Shown here: positions 62,853 through 64,000 of the stretch, in pieces
How positions within the stretch are numbered: the first letter of the stretch is position 1
How the letters are laid out: each line of letters opens with the position of its first letter
Assembly (NCBI GenBank): GCA_022496805.1
Contig: CM040088.1
Location: forward strand, 15,717,001 to 15,781,000
Source of the DNA: Pohlia nutans
Lineage: Eukaryota; Streptophyta; Bryopsida; Bryales; Mniaceae
DNA length: 64,000 bases
Direction: 5' to 3'
Notes under the pieces: model-generated
Database searches by the model: none
What the model was told of the DNA's origin: nothing
The model's input: the letters and a program-made list of their open reading frames with translations, nothing else
Program-made: the position numbers and the translations under genes

Positions 62853-63575
62853 CCCCTACATGCATGAGAGATCATAAAATGGCTTATGAATGAAGTGGAC
62901 TGTTCAATTCCGACTACTACGTGGATGATTTCCATCCATTTTTTTTGATGAAGGGCGTGGAACATGGTATTGAAACCTCTTCAAGTTAAATTCATATCAT
63001 TCAAGCTATTTTTAGATTTTACATGGGTCCCAACTACATATAGAGTAGTAAAAATAGTTCACCGTGTAGTGTATTTTGAATGTTTTTGCTTGCTCTACTT
63101 AAACTAAATTTAGGCTATGAAAATGAGTTCCTTTGCATTTGAGCTTTACTAAGAAAATGAAGCTTGCCAAGTTTAGTTTTTGCTCCATTTTGAATTTTTG
63201 GAAAAATAAAAAAAATAAGTGTTTTATTGTAGGTTCAAGTTCGGTAGGAATCACTAAGGTGTAGCAAAATTTCTAAATTTAAATACACGGATGATTTTCA
63301 TCAACTAAACTTTTTTTCATTGTAATTTACAACTTTGGTAGAAAAATCGGAATTTTCTAATACATTTTGTAATTGATATGAATTTTCTTTACAATCACTT
63401 CAAAAAACGACAGTAATTTCAAAATTTCACCAAAATTTATGAAAAATTCATGATTTGTAGTAGACATGTGGCTTCATCTACTAAAAATATAAAGTTGAAT
63501 TCTTTTATTATTTTTAGTCACAAAATTGAGTTTGGCAGATAAAGCATGATTCCATGGTCATAGGCCCAACCTTTA
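62853..63575. mobile_element. TTAA-type element, fourth family
   Basis: The left end, CCCCTACATGCATGAG, follows TTAA at 62849-62852. The right end is CCTTTAGGGG, before TTGG (degraded TTAA). Interior words such as CCAAGTTTAGTTTTTGCTCC, TTGTAATTTA and a CCAAATTTTC-like tail recall the element at 543-1091. It is non-coding. Confidence 0.5.
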
Positions 63576-63589
63576 GGGGTTGGCTCAAA

Positions 63590-63940
63590 TGTTTACAAAA
63601 ATTTCAGTACCCGTAGCCGATGCAATTCAAATGCGGCGAGGGAAGGCGGGAGCGGGAAAAGCTGTTCAAGGTGCACTGGGTGGGCCTCGTCACTAGCGTG
63701 CCTCGAAGTTGGAATGCTTGGGCGTCGGCCACAGTCTATTTTTGGGCTCCTGCGTCTCCTGGCGTCAAGCACAGCCTCTACACGGCTATGGTCGAGTTGG
63801 TACAAGGTGCGGGACCCAGGCGGACGGGCAAAGGTCGAGAAGGGCAGCTCAACGGGCAAGGTTGGACACTCGGGCTGCAAGATGGCCCACTTCCCACGTG
63901 TTCAGTTGCAGGGCAGCAGTCAGGAGCGAGGAGATCATAT
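63590..63940. other. Less AT-rich block with open frames on both strands
   Basis: About 350 bases at the right edge are markedly richer in G and C than anything nearby, and both strands are open for 78-95 codons. Neither product shows a known domain. It could be the edge of a gene or of a retrotransposon continuing beyond the window. Confidence 0.35.
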
Positions 63941-64000
63941 TTTTTTATAATATTTGTAATTTCATGTGTATTTATTACAGACCTTGCATTGCCTTCTATA

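Overview
This is nuclear DNA from a land plant. Its genes are split by GT-AG introns and match plant families: an ERD4/OSCA3-type channel, a plant PRP39 splicing factor, and a CACTA (En/Spm) transposase with DUF4218 and DUF4216 regions. There is also a Stowaway element with the plant-typical CTCCCTCC end. Base composition is AT-rich and most of the window is transposon-derived. I could not fix the species. Nothing in it looks bacterial, organellar or viral.

Layout. 1-8.6 kb is repeats: elements flanked by TTAA, a long inverted repeat, and a decayed LINE at 4.8-6.1 kb. 8.6-11.2 kb is gene-free upstream sequence. 11.2-19.75 kb (+) holds the one clearly intact gene, an eight-exon OSCA3.1/ERD4-like channel of 753 codons. 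I rebuilt it exon by exon, and every junction keeps phase. Its introns carry at least five small transposons. 21-26.2 kb carries a dispersed 19-bp palindrome (TATCGGCTGCCAGCCGATA type) and a decayed reading frame. 26.2-27.1 kb is an array of hairpin modules, and 27.1-28.1 kb is a 12-bp minisatellite.

28.4-33.4 kb (-) is a ten-exon PRP39 homologue. All splice phases are coherent, but it has two in-frame stop codons, and no C-terminal exon could be found before the satellite. 37.7-43.7 kb (-) is a five-exon CACTA transposase with two in-frame stops, both at positions where the family has tyrosine. A separate 287-codon frame (44.5-45.3 kb, -) encodes four 20-residue repeats and is not recognised. 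46-64 kb is gene-poor: a Stowaway element, many more TTAA-flanked elements, AT microsatellites, duplications, and a more GC-rich block at the right edge.

The most unusual content is in the repeats. The first is a large, diverse set of non-autonomous elements with TTAA target duplications and CCCCTAAA-type ends, as in piggyBac. The second is a cluster of short palindromes interleaved with a long hairpin module. The third is an internal core shared by TTAA-flanked and Stowaway-type elements. The two processing genes (PRP39, transposase) appear recently disabled, while the OSCA gene is intact.
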